This document shows, piece after piece, positions 1-8,180 of a stretch of 64,000 bases of DNA. How positions within the stretch are numbered: position 1 is the stretch's first letter; the number at the start of each line of letters is the position of its first letter. Origin of the DNA: G963667675 sp964291545 (GTDB taxonomy: Bacteria > Chloroflexota > Dehalococcoidia > Lucifugimonadales > UBA3495); NCBI GenBank assembly GCA_964291545.2, contig OZ219861.1, positions 124,001 to 188,000 on the forward strand, given 5' to 3'. A program made the position numbers and the translations under genes. The notes beneath the pieces are model-generated. The model saw nothing but the letters and a program-made list of their open reading frames with translations. It made no database searches and was not told where the DNA came from.

Positions 1-482
1 GGTTCACCCGCAGCATAGATGCCCGTCGGATACTTGATCCAGCCGCCCTGAAAGCCGGTGCCCGGTAGTTCGTCGGGTGTAGGTTGTCCCTCGTACACAA
101 CCTCCACCGCAAAGGACGCCCCGTCCCGGATCGGCCGGTCCGGCTCAATGGTCAGTTCGTTGCCGCTGCGGGTATAATCCGCGGGCCGGTCGGACACCCG
201 GGCCTCAAGGACCTCGAGGCCGCGCATGTCAAGATTGAACGATGACAGCGATTGGGTCGCGTTAGCCTCGATGACCGCCGCGCCCGACACAAAGTTCCTG
301 TCCACCTCGACGTCCAGCGTCACGGTGTAGTGCGTAACTTCGTAACCCCCGTTGCCCAGGCCGGGATAAAGCGGGTCCCCCAGACCCGGACTGCCCGGTG
401 AGGGCTCCTCCCCCGAGCCGCACGCCGCCGACAGCAGTAAAGCCGCCGCCGACAGTATGCCCGCAACCATCCTGTGGTTCAT
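1..482 (-). CDS. M1-family aminopeptidase-like lipoprotein (N-terminal part, runs off the left edge)
   Basis: The first 160 codons are visible. Residues 1-21 form a lipoprotein signal peptide ending in a lipobox LSAAC, with Cys21 as the lipidation site. A Gly/Pro-rich linker follows, then a beta-sandwich beginning GYEVTHYTVTLDVEV, which resembles the N-terminal domain of M1 metallopeptidases (the saddle domain before the GxMEN and HExxH domain). The catalytic domain would lie beyond base 1, so peptidase activity cannot be confirmed. The ATG at 480-482 is chosen because it begins the signal peptide. The product would be anchored at the outer face of the membrane and trim peptides there. A non-catalytic M1-like protein remains possible. 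Confidence 0.7.
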   Translation of the reverse strand, partial: MNHRMVAGILSAAALLLSAACGSGEEPSPGSPGLGDPLYPGLGNGGYEVTHYTVTLDVEVDRNFVSGAAVIEANATQSLSSFNLDMRGLEVLEARVSDRPADYTRSGNELTIEPDRPIRDGASFAVEVVYEGQPTPDELPGTGFQGGWIKYPTGIYAAGE

Positions 483-530
483 ACCTGTTGGGACCATATC
501 CTGGTATGAACAGGCTGCTGGCTGCGCAGG

Positions 531-1559
531 CTAGTAGCCCTTGACGGGATCTATCGTACTTTCCAGGGGCCGTCCGTCCAGGTAGCGGCGGAGGTTCTCG
601 CAGAAGAACCGGGTGGCGCGGTCGTTGTAGTCGTTCAGGCCGCCGGTGTTGTGAGGGGTCACAATCACGTTGGGCAGGCCCCAGAACTCGCTGTCGTCGG
701 GCAGCGGCTCCTGGGTGAACACGTCGAGGGCCGCGCCGCCCAGCCGGCCGCTCTTCAGTGCGGCTAGGAGGGCCTCCTCATCGACGACCTCGCCGCGCGA
801 CACGTTGATGAAGAAAGCTCCCGGCTTCATGGCGTCGAACTGGTCCCGGCCGATCATTCCCCGGGTCTCGCCGGTAAGGCTGACGGCGACGACTAGGTAG
901 TCGCACTGGGCGAGCATGTCGTTGAGGCGATTTGAGGGGAAGACCTGATCGATGTTGGGGGCAACCTGGCCGGGAATGTAAGTGCGGCGGGCGGCAACGA
1001 CGCGCATGTCGCAAGCCGAGGCGCGCTTGGCCACGCTGCTGCCGATAGTGCCGAGGCCAATGACGCCGACGGTCTTGCCGGCGAGCAGGCCGTTGGAGTA
1101 GCGGGTCCATTCCCGGCGGGCTTGCGCCTCGATACGCTTCACCATGTCCTTCTCGTTCATGAGCATGAACATCAGGCAGAACTCCGCGATAGGTGGGCCG
1201 TTGATACCCTTGGACGAGGTGAGGGTCACGCCGTTCTCCAACAGGCCGGTCCCAGCGAGGGAGTCTACGCCGGCGGCATATGCGTGGACCCATTTCAGCT
1301 TGGGAGCAAGGGCCAGGATGTTCTCGGGGAGGCCGGTGCCAAAGATGACCTCGGCCTCTCCAACGCGGCGATGGAACTCGCCGGTGTCTTCCTCGACGGC
1401 CTTGACGTCGCCGCCTCGGTAGGAGCGCATGAACTCGCGCGCGCCGGCGTCGACGTACGGGGCGTAGACGACCTCGACGCAGGAATCGACTGCGGCGATG
1501 ACCTCGGCGTCCGCGGCGCTGCCGAAATAGTGGGCTACGAGTACCTTCACCTTGTCCAT
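531..1559 (-). CDS. D-2-hydroxyacid dehydrogenase family protein
   Basis: This 342-residue protein has the length and order of NAD(P)-dependent D-isomer 2-hydroxyacid dehydrogenases, which interconvert 2-keto acids and D-2-hydroxy acids in the cytoplasm. The Rossmann motif GLGTIG is at residues 168-173. The catalytic triad is visible as Arg255 in NVSRGE, Glu284 in TQEP and His303 in TPHNTGG. The N-terminal lid is divergent, so the substrate cannot be named. The gene lies alone between the lipoprotein gene and a membrane-protein gene on the same strand, so the context gives no pathway. Confidence 0.9.
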   Translation of the reverse strand: MDKVKVLVAHYFGSAADAEVIAAVDSCVEVVYAPYVDAGAREFMRSYRGGDVKAVEEDTGEFHRRVGEAEVIFGTGLPENILALAPKLKWVHAYAAGVDSLAGTGLLENGVTLTSSKGINGPPIAEFCLMFMLMNEKDMVKRIEAQARREWTRYSNGLLAGKTVGVIGLGTIGSSVAKRASACDMRVVAARRTYIPGQVAPNIDQVFPSNRLNDMLAQCDYLVVAVSLTGETRGMIGRDQFDAMKPGAFFINVSRGEVVDEEALLAALKSGRLGGAALDVFTQEPLPDDSEFWGLPNVIVTPHNTGGLNDYNDRATRFFCENLRRYLDGRPLESTIDPVKGY

Positions 1560-1644
1560 CGGCTGCCTCTCTCCGGCTGGACTGCGCGCCGCCCGCAGAA
1601 CTTGCGGGCGGCGCGTGCAACGACTGCAGTCATGCTATCGAGAC

Positions 1645-2052
1645 CTATTCCGGCTTGGGACAGTGCCACAGACAGGCGCCGGCGTTTGCCAGTACCAAGG
1701 GGTTGAGGAAGGAGACCAATATCCAGCCGACGTTGTTTGCGTCGGACTGGGTGTCGCCCATGATCAGCGAAAACCAAAGCGGGAAGAAGATGATGGCCAG
1801 GGCCAGGGACGCGAACACGCTTGCTTGAGCGGTTAGCCGTCGCATGAGGTCGTCATGGCTAATCGCCCGCTGGTTGCCAAATGCGACCGCTATCCCAACC
1901 AGAATGCCCACTCCGGTGACGTAGTTGAAAACGTCCCAAATCTCCTGCGGGTCCAGCGCGTCCGCATAGAAACGGTTGAAGATCACCTGCGCCGCATAAA
2001 CGACGGCGTACAAAAGCAGGAAGCCGCCGGCCACTCGTTTGACACCGTACAT
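1645..2052 (-). CDS. Four-helix membrane protein of unknown function
   Basis: The 135-residue product has four predicted membrane segments at about residues 8-24, 42-58, 78-98 and 108-128. The last helix is followed by a short Cys-containing tail (ACLWHCPKPE). The reading frame extends further upstream, but the ATG at 2050-2052 follows a good Shine-Dalgarno sequence (GGAGGG) and starts directly before the first helix, so it is preferred. I do not recognise the family. A polar N-terminus and a charged loop between helices 2 and 3 are the only other visible features. Confidence 0.7.
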   Translation of the reverse strand: MYGVKRVAGGFLLLYAVVYAAQVIFNRFYADALDPQEIWDVFNYVTGVGILVGIAVAFGNQRAISHDDLMRRLTAQASVFASLALAIIFFPLWFSLIMGDTQSDANNVGWILVSFLNPLVLANAGACLWHCPKPE

Positions 2053-2323
2053 CGTTTCCCTCCGTCTACCTTTGCCTCCGTCTACCTTAGACTGCCTAAC
2101 ATCGTGGGCCGCAGTATAGCAAGTTCCCATCGGGAATCCGACCCAAGCGTTGGGAGGCCCAAGCGGCTACCACCGCAGACCCACGGCCTGGAATAACCGC
2201 CGTATGCTGCTCGTTTTCAAGTTGCCGGAATATGCGCCAAAGCACGGCGCACATATCTGTGGACTTGTGAGGCAAGGGCAATTAGAATTGGGGGCAGAAG
2301 CTAGGTGTATCGGAAGTAGCGCG

Positions 2324-2545
2324 GTGAATATTCGGGTAAAGTTAGACGCAGGCTTAGTCGCGTTAATAGTCTTCATCAGTGCCGTAGCCTTGTCAATCTG
2401 GTACGCGGTGGACTCCTGGGACTCTTACTCGTCCACGTCGGATAACGTCCGTGACGTGTGGACTATCCTTGCCGTCGGACTGACTGCTGGGGCCGTGGCT
2501 TCGTTGATCGTGAAAGCGTTGGGCAAAATCGCCGCCAGGGAGTAA
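2324..2545 (+). CDS. Small two-helix membrane protein upstream of selD
   Basis: The predicted 73-residue product starts at GTG 2324-2326 and has two hydrophobic helices, at about residues 9-29 and 46-64, with a short basic C-terminus. The frame is open further upstream, but that part reads as non-protein-like sequence. The stop codon ends three bases before the selD ATG, and the selD ribosome-binding site lies inside this gene, so the two are probably co-transcribed and translationally coupled. The family is unknown. It could be a chance frame, but the helix pattern and tight spacing argue for a real gene. Confidence 0.5.
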   Translation: MNIRVKLDAGLVALIVFISAVALSIWYAVDSWDSYSSTSDNVRDVWTILAVGLTAGAVASLIVKALGKIAARE

Positions 2546-2548
2546 CAG

Positions 2549-3595
2549 ATGCAGAGCAGCGCGGTCCGGCTCACTGAACTGTCTCATACCGCCGGTTGAG
2601 CCAGCAAGCTAAGCATGGAGGACCTGGTGCAGGTCCTGAAAAAGCTGCCGGCGGTAACCGACCAGAAACTGCTGGTGGGCATCGAGACCGGCGACGACGC
2701 CGCGGTGTACCGGCTGAACGATGACGCGTCGCTGATCCTCACCGTCGACTTCTTCACTCCCATCACCGACGATCCCTACCAGTTTGGGGCCATCGCCGCG
2801 GCCAATGCCCTCAGCGACGTATACGCCATGGGCGGCAAGCCTTTGCTCGCCCTCAACATCGTCGGCTTTCCCGCCGAGCTGGATAAAGCCATACTGGAAA
2901 AGATACTCCGCGGAGGGCATGACAAGGCCGCCGAAGCAGGTTGCCTGATTGTCGGGGGTCACACCGTCGACGATGCTGAACCCAAGTACGGCCTTTCGGT
3001 AATCGGGCTGGTGGACCCCGGAAAACACGTCACCAACGCCGGCGCCCGTCCCGGAGACTCCCTGGTGCTGACCAAGGCCCTGGGAGCCGGAATCATAACC
3101 ACCGGCGGCAAGCAGGGCAAGTGTCCCGCCGATGTGATGCAGGCCGCCGTCGAGAGCATGTCCGAACTGAACCGGGCGGCCGCCGATGCAATGATGAAAG
3201 TGGGAGTAAACGCCTGCACCGATGTCACCGGCTTCGGCCTGCTGGGCCACTTGAAGTCCATGACCGCGGCCAGCGCCGTCGGCGCCCGGGTCCACTTTGG
3301 CCAGGTACCGGCCCTGCCCGGAGCGTGGGAATTGTTGGAGCAAGACATAGTCCCCGGCGGCACTCGCCGTAATTTGCAGAACGTAGAGGACTCCGTGGAC
3401 TGGCCCGCCGAGATCGACCCCCAGCGCCGCCTGTTGCTGTCAGACGCTCAGACCTCCGGCGGCTTGCTGATTTCCGTACCCAAGTCCAGGCTCGACGCGT
3501 TGCTGGACGAACTCGCGGCGGCCGGCGCTCCTTACCGGTCTGTGATTGGTGAAATTACCGATGGCCCGCCGGGCAGAATCGTTGTCTCCCCCTAG
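2549..3595 (+). CDS. selD: Selenide, water dikinase with in-frame TGA (selenocysteine) at the catalytic site
   Basis: SelD makes selenophosphate from selenide and ATP, the selenium donor for selenocysteine and selenouridine. The recognisable protein continues upstream of the first obvious ATG (2615): reading from ATG 2549 gives LTELSHTAG, then TGA at 2597-2599, then ASK. This aligns with the SelD active-site segment in which Cys or Sec is followed three residues later by the catalytic Lys. The TGA is therefore read as Sec17, with Lys20 conserved. The ATP/Mg segment GDDAAVY is at residues 48-54, and the length (348 aa) is typical. AGGGAG lies six bases before ATG 2549. A SECIS-like hairpin follows the TGA. 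Automated annotation would call a gene truncated at 2615. Confidence 0.93.
2619..2637 (+). promoter_or_regulatory. Putative bacterial SECIS hairpin in selD
   Basis: AGGACCTG and CAGGTCCT form a perfect 8-bp stem around the tri-loop GTG (2627-2629). The loop begins with G and starts 28 bases after the TGA at 2597-2599, within the spacing and loop-G pattern described for bacterial SECIS elements, which recruit SelB with Sec-tRNA. It lies inside the selD coding sequence, as expected for bacteria. Confidence 0.8.
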
Positions 3596-3618
3596 TAAAT
3601 GCGGCATACAGGTGCATC

Positions 3619-4227
3619 GTGAAGCGGCCCGACCAGATTAAGCAAGCTCCAGCAGACCCCGCCGGCCGGGTCCCTCCGGGTCAGTTCCTGTCAAAGAAGT
3701 TTCCTGTCCTCACCTACGGCAGCGCACCCAAGATTCGCATCGAGGAGTGGAGCCTCCGCGTGTTCGGACTGGTCGCCCGCGAGCTGGAGCTTGACTGGGC
3801 AGCAGTCTCCAAGCTGCCCTGGAAGTCGACCGTAGCCGATTTTCACTGCGTTACCCAGTGGAGTTCGTTGGACCAGACCTGGGAGGGCGTGCCCTTCGCC
3901 GAAGTAGTAGCCCAGGCCCAGCCGTCACCGGATGCCCGCTTCGTCATGGTCCACTGCTATGGAGGCTATTCGACCAACCTGCCGTTGGAAGTGGCCATGC
4001 GGGAGGGAATCTTCGCTCACAAGCAAAACGGAGAACCCCTTGGCGAGGGGCACGGCTGGCCTCTGCGGCTGGTGGTGCCCAGCCGATACGGGTGGAAAAG
4101 CGCCAAGTGGGTCAGCGGCGTCGAGCTTCTGCCCCAGGACCAGCCGGGGTTCTGGGAAAAGCGGGGCTACAATAACAACGGCGACCCCTGGAAGGAGGAG
4201 CGCTTCTGGCCCGAGCTGGCCCGCTAA
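3619..4227 (+). CDS. Sulfite-oxidase-fold molybdopterin oxidoreductase (MsrP/YedY-like)
   Basis: The 202-residue protein carries the compact oxidoreductase molybdopterin-binding domain. Cys77 in DFHCVTQWS is the expected molybdenum ligand, and the C-terminal GWKSAKWVSGVELL segment is typical of the family. There is no twin-arginine signal and no haem or dimerisation domain, so it resembles the cytoplasmic stand-alone members rather than periplasmic MsrP. It starts at a GTG 23 bases after selD and is probably in the same transcript. The electron partner and substrate are unknown. Co-location with selD is suggestive of redox or chalcogen chemistry but proves nothing. Confidence 0.87.
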   Translation: MKRPDQIKQAPADPAGRVPPGQFLSKKFPVLTYGSAPKIRIEEWSLRVFGLVARELELDWAAVSKLPWKSTVADFHCVTQWSSLDQTWEGVPFAEVVAQAQPSPDARFVMVHCYGGYSTNLPLEVAMREGIFAHKQNGEPLGEGHGWPLRLVVPSRYGWKSAKWVSGVELLPQDQPGFWEKRGYNNNGDPWKEERFWPELAR

Positions 4228-4250
4228 CGCCGGACCCTCAGGGCGTTAAA

Positions 4251-4427
4251 TCAGGCCGCTTTGTACTCCTGCTCGATGCGTATCTCCGGAACCTTGCTGG
4301 GACGTCGGTGAGCTAGTTCCACATCCCTAAGGTACCCGCACTGCAAACAGCTCAGAAACCTTCCGAAGATGTCCTCTTTCAGATACAGGTCGCCTTGGCA
4401 CTTTGGACAGACTTTAAACAGTATCAT
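4251..4427 (-). CDS. Small zinc-ribbon protein
   Basis: The 58-residue product has two CxxC knuckles, CPKC at about residues 7-10 and CLQC at about 27-30, spaced as a single zinc ribbon, followed by a basic tail. An ATG lies 18 bases upstream, but GAGGGG is placed eight bases before the ATG at 4425-4427, which decides this start. The gene is divergent from hspR-grpE-dnaK and shares their intergenic region. No family name can be given. It may be a nucleic-acid-binding or chaperone-associated ribbon. Confidence 0.65.
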   Translation of the reverse strand: MILFKVCPKCQGDLYLKEDIFGRFLSCLQCGYLRDVELAHRRPSKVPEIRIEQEYKAA

Positions 4428-4464
4428 CGTCGGCCCCCTCATCACTGGCTATCCATCCCTAATG

Positions 4465-4518
4465 CTTGACTTGCTCAATAACCCCTTTATTGACATGACT
4501 TATATCAAGTTGTATCAT
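4465..4518 (+). promoter_or_regulatory. hspR-grpE-dnaK promoter with overlapping inverted repeats
   Basis: A near-consensus promoter is present: TTGACA at 4490-4495, 17 bases, TATCAT at 4513-4518. A perfect inverted repeat TCAATAA/TTATTGA (4475-4481 and 4487-4493, 5-base spacer) overlaps the -35 box. An outer pair CTTGA/TCAAG (4465-4469 and 4505-4509) encloses it. HspR operators contain CTTGA/TCAAG-type half-sites, so this is a plausible autorepression site, although the spacing does not match the classical HAIR element. Confidence 0.7.
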
Positions 4519-4575
4519 ACAAACGGATTAAGGTCAAGGCCTTAACCCAGTTCATGAAAAGGTTGGAGTCGGCCT

Positions 4576-5076
4576 ATGCGCGAGCCATCGAAGACACAGA
4601 CAGAAGATGCGGCACGGATTCGGTCTCAGCCTGTGCCTCAAAGGCCCGCGCAGACCTCGTTGAGTAAAGTTCAGCCGAACGAGTCCCCTGACCGGAGAAC
4701 GCGGGCCGGCGATGCCGATGAGCGGTCCGTGAGGCTGGAAGGCCTGTACATCATCAGCGTCGCCGCACGTATTCTCGACATGCATCCTCAGACGTTGAGG
4801 AAATACGAGCGGTTGGGCCTTATCAACCCCGGGCGCACCTTGGGGATGCTCAGGCTCTACTCCAGGGACGACATCAGGAGGGTCCGATTGATCCGCCACC
4901 TTGGCAATCTCGGCCTCAACCTGGCCGGAGTGGAGTTTGCGCTGGCCACTGTGGAAAACCTCCTCAGTTTGAAGCGCCGCCTGAAGGCTTTGTCTGGAGA
5001 GACCGGCCTGGGCGGCGCCTTGGACCAGGAGATCGACAGGGTCTTTAAGAATTTGAACCTGCCGGTGAACGATTAG
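4576..5076 (+). CDS. hspR: MerR-family heat-shock repressor, HspR-like
   Basis: The MerR helix-turn-helix lies at residues 57-100, with the HspR-like run MHPQTLRKYERLGL, followed by an amphipathic dimerisation helix. HspR represses dnaK operons and uses DnaK as co-repressor. Its position directly before grpE and dnaK fits that circuit. The protein is 166 residues long, longer than usual, because about 55 polar Arg/Pro/Gln-rich residues precede the DNA-binding domain. The ATG at 4576 has GGAG seven bases upstream. A GTG just before the domain is an alternative start that would give the usual length. Confidence 0.85.
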   Translation: MREPSKTQTEDAARIRSQPVPQRPAQTSLSKVQPNESPDRRTRAGDADERSVRLEGLYIISVAARILDMHPQTLRKYERLGLINPGRTLGMLRLYSRDDIRRVRLIRHLGNLGLNLAGVEFALATVENLLSLKRRLKALSGETGLGGALDQEIDRVFKNLNLPVND

Positions 5077-5118
5077 AATCCTGACAGCCCATCTGATTGG
5101 CAAAGCGGGACTGCGCTT

Positions 5119-5703
5119 ATGACTACCGAATCCAATAACGGCAAAAAGCCCGAGCCCCTGCCCTTCGCCGAAGACGGCAAGGACGACGACTTGAGCAACC
5201 TCTCAGTGGAAGAGCAGGTGGCGGTCCTCCAGGACCGGCTGCAGCAATCTCAACTGGAAGCCGGCCAAAACCTGGAGACTGCACAACGAGCTCAGGCAGA
5301 GATAGTCAACTTTCGCCGGCGCACCGATGAGGAGCGCATAAATCTGGGGAAATACGCCAATGAACGCCTCATCAACAAATTGCTGCCGGTGATGGAAGAG
5401 CTGAATTTGGCCTTGAGCCATGCCGAAGGGGTGGACGCCAACAATCCCTGGCTGGAGGGCGTCAAGCTCATCCAACGGAAGTTGGACAACGTACTCCAGT
5501 CGGAGGGAGTGACCGAAATCGAGGCCTTGGGTACTGAGTTTAATCCCATGGAACACGAGGCGTTGGGTACGGTGGCAACAAGCGAACATCCTTCGGGCCG
5601 CGTCGCCGAGGTGGTCCGAGCCGGGTACCGGTTGCACGACAGAGTCATTCAACCGGCCCAGGTCATGGTGGCTACAGAACCGGCTGGCTCGCAGCAAACG
5701 TAA
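5119..5703 (+). CDS. grpE: GrpE, nucleotide-exchange factor of DnaK
   Basis: GrpE promotes ADP release from DnaK. The 194-residue sequence has an acidic disordered N-terminus (1-30), a long heptad-rich coiled coil (about 35-90, including AEIVNFRRRTDEER), and the C-terminal beta domain with the family segment HEALGTV. It ends 28 bases before dnaK, and the gap contains the dnaK ribosome-binding site, so the pair is an operon with hspR. No dnaJ lies in this cluster. Confidence 0.97.
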   Translation: MTTESNNGKKPEPLPFAEDGKDDDLSNLSVEEQVAVLQDRLQQSQLEAGQNLETAQRAQAEIVNFRRRTDEERINLGKYANERLINKLLPVMEELNLALSHAEGVDANNPWLEGVKLIQRKLDNVLQSEGVTEIEALGTEFNPMEHEALGTVATSEHPSGRVAEVVRAGYRLHDRVIQPAQVMVATEPAGSQQT

Positions 5704-5731
5704 GAATTCGAAGAATCGAAGGAGACTGAAC

Positions 5732-7636
5732 ATGGCAAAAGTCCTGGGCATAGATTTGGGCACCACCAACTCTGTGGCCGCCGTGATCCAGGCGGGGGAA
5801 CCCACCATCGTTGAAAACGCAGAGGGAGCCCGGCTGACCCCGTCGATAGTTGCGGTCAATCCCCGCTCCGGAGAGCGGTACGTGGGCCAGGTGGCCAAGC
5901 GCCAGGCCGTGACCAACCCGGAAAATACCCTGTTTTCCGTCAAAAGGCTCATGGGCCGGAAGTTCCAAGACGCCGAGGTCCAGAACGCCATCAACAAACT
6001 CCCTTACAAGATAGTATCCGGGCCCGATCAGGACGCCCACGTGGAGATGGCCAGCGAGAGCTTCCCTCCGCCCCAGATCTCATCCTTCATCCTTCAAAAA
6101 ATTAAGCAGGACGCAGAAGCCAAGCTGGGCGAGAAGATCAGCCAGGCGGTGATCACCGTCCCGGCATATTTCAACGACTCCCAGCGGCAGGCCACCAAGG
6201 ACGCCGGCACCATTGCCGGCATGGAAGTCCTGCGCATCATCAACGAGCCCACCGCTTCCTCGCTGGCTTACGGGCTGGACAAGGCCAAGGCCGACGCTAC
6301 CGTGGCCGTGTTCGACCTGGGCGGCGGCACCTTCGATATCAGCATCCTGCAAATGGGCGACGGCGTGTTCGAGGTCAAGTCCACCAACGGCGACACCTAC
6401 CTGGGCGGCGACGATTTTGACCAGAGAATTCTCGACTGGCTGATCCAGGACTTCAGGCAAGAGACGGGCATCGACCTCAGCAATGACCGCATGGCCCTCC
6501 AACGCCTGAGGGACGCCGCCGAACGCAGCAAGGTTGAACTCTCCACCGTCCTTGAAACCGAGATCAACCTGCCCTTCATAACCGCCGATTCCAGCGGACC
6601 GCAACACCTGGTCAAGACCCTGACCCGTGCCAAGCTGGAACAACTGGTGGAAGACCTGATAGCCCGCACCGAGGGGCCCTGCCGCCAGGCCCTGTCCGAC
6701 GCCGGTTTCAGCGCCGACGGCATCGACGACGTGATCCTGGTTGGCGGTATGACCCGGATGCCCGCCGTGCAGGAAAAGGTCAAGCAGCTTTTCGGCAAGG
6801 AGCCCAGCCGCAACGTAAACCCCGACGAGGCCGTGGCCTTGGGCGCGGCCATCCAGGCCGGAGTGCTGGCCGGGGAAGTCGACGACATTGTCCTGGTGGA
6901 TGTAACGCCTCTCACCTTGGGGCTGGAGACGCTGGGAGGCGTGTTGACCACGCTTATCTCCCGGAATACCGCCATTCCAACGGAAAAGACCGAGGTGTTC
7001 ACCACTGCCGCCGACGGGCAGACCACGGTGGATATCCACGTGCTCCAGGGCGAACGCCCCATGGCTGCCGACAACAAGTCCATCGGCCGCTTCATGCTCG
7101 ACGGCATCTTGCCCGCTCCCCGGGGCGTCCCCCAAATCGAAGTCAAGTTCGACATTAACCGCGACGGGATTCTTTCCGTTTCCGCCAAGGACAAGGGAAC
7201 CGGGAAGGAACAGAAGATCGTCATCCAGTCTGGCTCCGGCCTCGCCAAAGACGAAATCGAGCAAATGATCAACGAAGCCAAAGCCCACGAGGAGGAAGAC
7301 CAGCGCAAACGGGTCGAGATAGAAACTCGCAACCAAGCCGACTCATTGGTCTACAGCGTAGAAAAGACGCTGGAAGACAATAAGGACAACATTCCCCAGG
7401 ACCTGAAAGAAGAGGTGGATGGCAAGGTTGCCACTTTGAAGTCGGCCATAGCCGCCAACGACGTAGCCGCAATGCAGCCTGCCATGGCCGATCTTAACGA
7501 GGCCATGCAGCGCCTGGGGCAGGCCGTCTACAGCCAGCAGGCCGGCCCGGCAGACGCCGGTCCAACCGACGGGACCGCTGCCGGTGGAGACCAACCGGGT
7601 GACGATACTGTGGAAGGGGAGTTCCGGGAGGTTTAA
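5732..7636 (+). CDS. dnaK: Chaperone DnaK (Hsp70)
   Basis: This is a full-length 634-residue Hsp70. The phosphate loop GIDLGTTNS is at residues 6-14 and the second signature VFDLGGGTFD at about 194-203. The linker DIVLVDVTPLTLG is followed by the beta-sandwich substrate domain and a helical lid. The tail ends in an acidic Gly-rich segment (EGEFREV). AAGGAG precedes the ATG at a normal distance. It is the last gene of the hspR-grpE-dnaK unit. Confidence 0.99.
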   Translation: MAKVLGIDLGTTNSVAAVIQAGEPTIVENAEGARLTPSIVAVNPRSGERYVGQVAKRQAVTNPENTLFSVKRLMGRKFQDAEVQNAINKLPYKIVSGPDQDAHVEMASESFPPPQISSFILQKIKQDAEAKLGEKISQAVITVPAYFNDSQRQATKDAGTIAGMEVLRIINEPTASSLAYGLDKAKADATVAVFDLGGGTFDISILQMGDGVFEVKSTNGDTYLGGDDFDQRILDWLIQDFRQETGIDLSNDRMALQRLRDAAERSKVELSTVLETEINLPFITADSSGPQHLVKTLTRAKLEQLVEDLIARTEGPCRQALSDAGFSADGIDDVILVGGMTRMPAVQEKVKQLFGKEPSRNVNPDEAVALGAAIQAGVLAGEVDDIVLVDVTPLTLGLETLGGVLTTLISRNTAIPTEKTEVFTTAADGQTTVDIHVLQGERPMAADNKSIGRFMLDGILPAPRGVPQIEVKFDINRDGILSVSAKDKGTGKEQKIVIQSGSGLAKDEIEQMINEAKAHEEEDQRKRVEIETRNQADSLVYSVEKTLEDNKDNIPQDLKEEVDGKVATLKSAIAANDVAAMQPAMADLNEAMQRLGQAVYSQQAGPADAGPTDGTAAGGDQPGDDTVEGEFREV

Positions 7637-7675
7637 ATTCAGGCCTTGAATCCGTTACCGCCAGCTATATCAGTC

Positions 7676-7684
7676 TGTTATAAT
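7676..7684 (+). promoter_or_regulatory. Extended -10 promoter
   Basis: TGTTATAAT is an extended -10 element (TGn before TATAAT). The -35 region at the usual distance is weak, as is common for this promoter class. It would drive the small gene at 7750 and perhaps the downstream pair. Confidence 0.5.
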
Positions 7685-7749
7685 AGGCCAACCAGAGTAA
7701 CCCCAATCAGCTTGGCAGCGGTCCTAAGGTTAAGTTCGGTGGAGTGAAT

Positions 7750-8046
7750 ATGGGCAAACAGCAGGGACCCGCAGACCCGGAAGTGGTGAACGAACAAAAC
7801 ACCAGTGAGATTGCCAGTGGCATTGAAGGGATAGACCAAGAGTTGACTCCCCTTCAATATCACTACCTTAGCTTGCTGCAACGGCTGATAGCTTTGAAGA
7901 ACAGTTATCAGTCCGACCCCAACTTTGAGGGTTGGATGATGTCCAGCATCAATAAATCCATATATGCGACCTTGCGGGACTGCATCGAGAGCAATACCGG
8001 CGACGCGGCCAAAGAGTTGCTTCGGAGGGAGCACCAGGTAAACTAA
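7750..8046 (+). CDS. Hypothetical small helical protein
   Basis: The 98-residue product is polar at the N-terminus and predicted to be mainly alpha-helical from about residue 32, with the run PLQYHYLSLLQRLIALKNS. There are no cysteines in the first half and no membrane segment. A GTG two codons upstream (7744) is possible, but GGAG at 7741-7744 suits the ATG at 7750. It has its own promoter, and the next gene on the strand starts about 130 bases later. I do not recognise the family. Confidence 0.6.
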   Translation: MGKQQGPADPEVVNEQNTSEIASGIEGIDQELTPLQYHYLSLLQRLIALKNSYQSDPNFEGWMMSSINKSIYATLRDCIESNTGDAAKELLRREHQVN

Positions 8047-8180
8047 CGCCGCGTTCCAGCCCCCTTAGACTGCCTGTTTCCGCTCCACCCGAACTCCCAT
8101 TCTCTGCCCTGGCCGCCCCCATTCCGGCACCCTATTCCTTGCCTTGTCAGACCGCTTTGGCGCGGGCTATCATAGACGCC

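Noticed and set aside
6080..7336. 418-codon minus-strand frame opposite dnaK
   Set aside because: Hsp70 antisense frames of this kind are a known artefact; no start signal is present.
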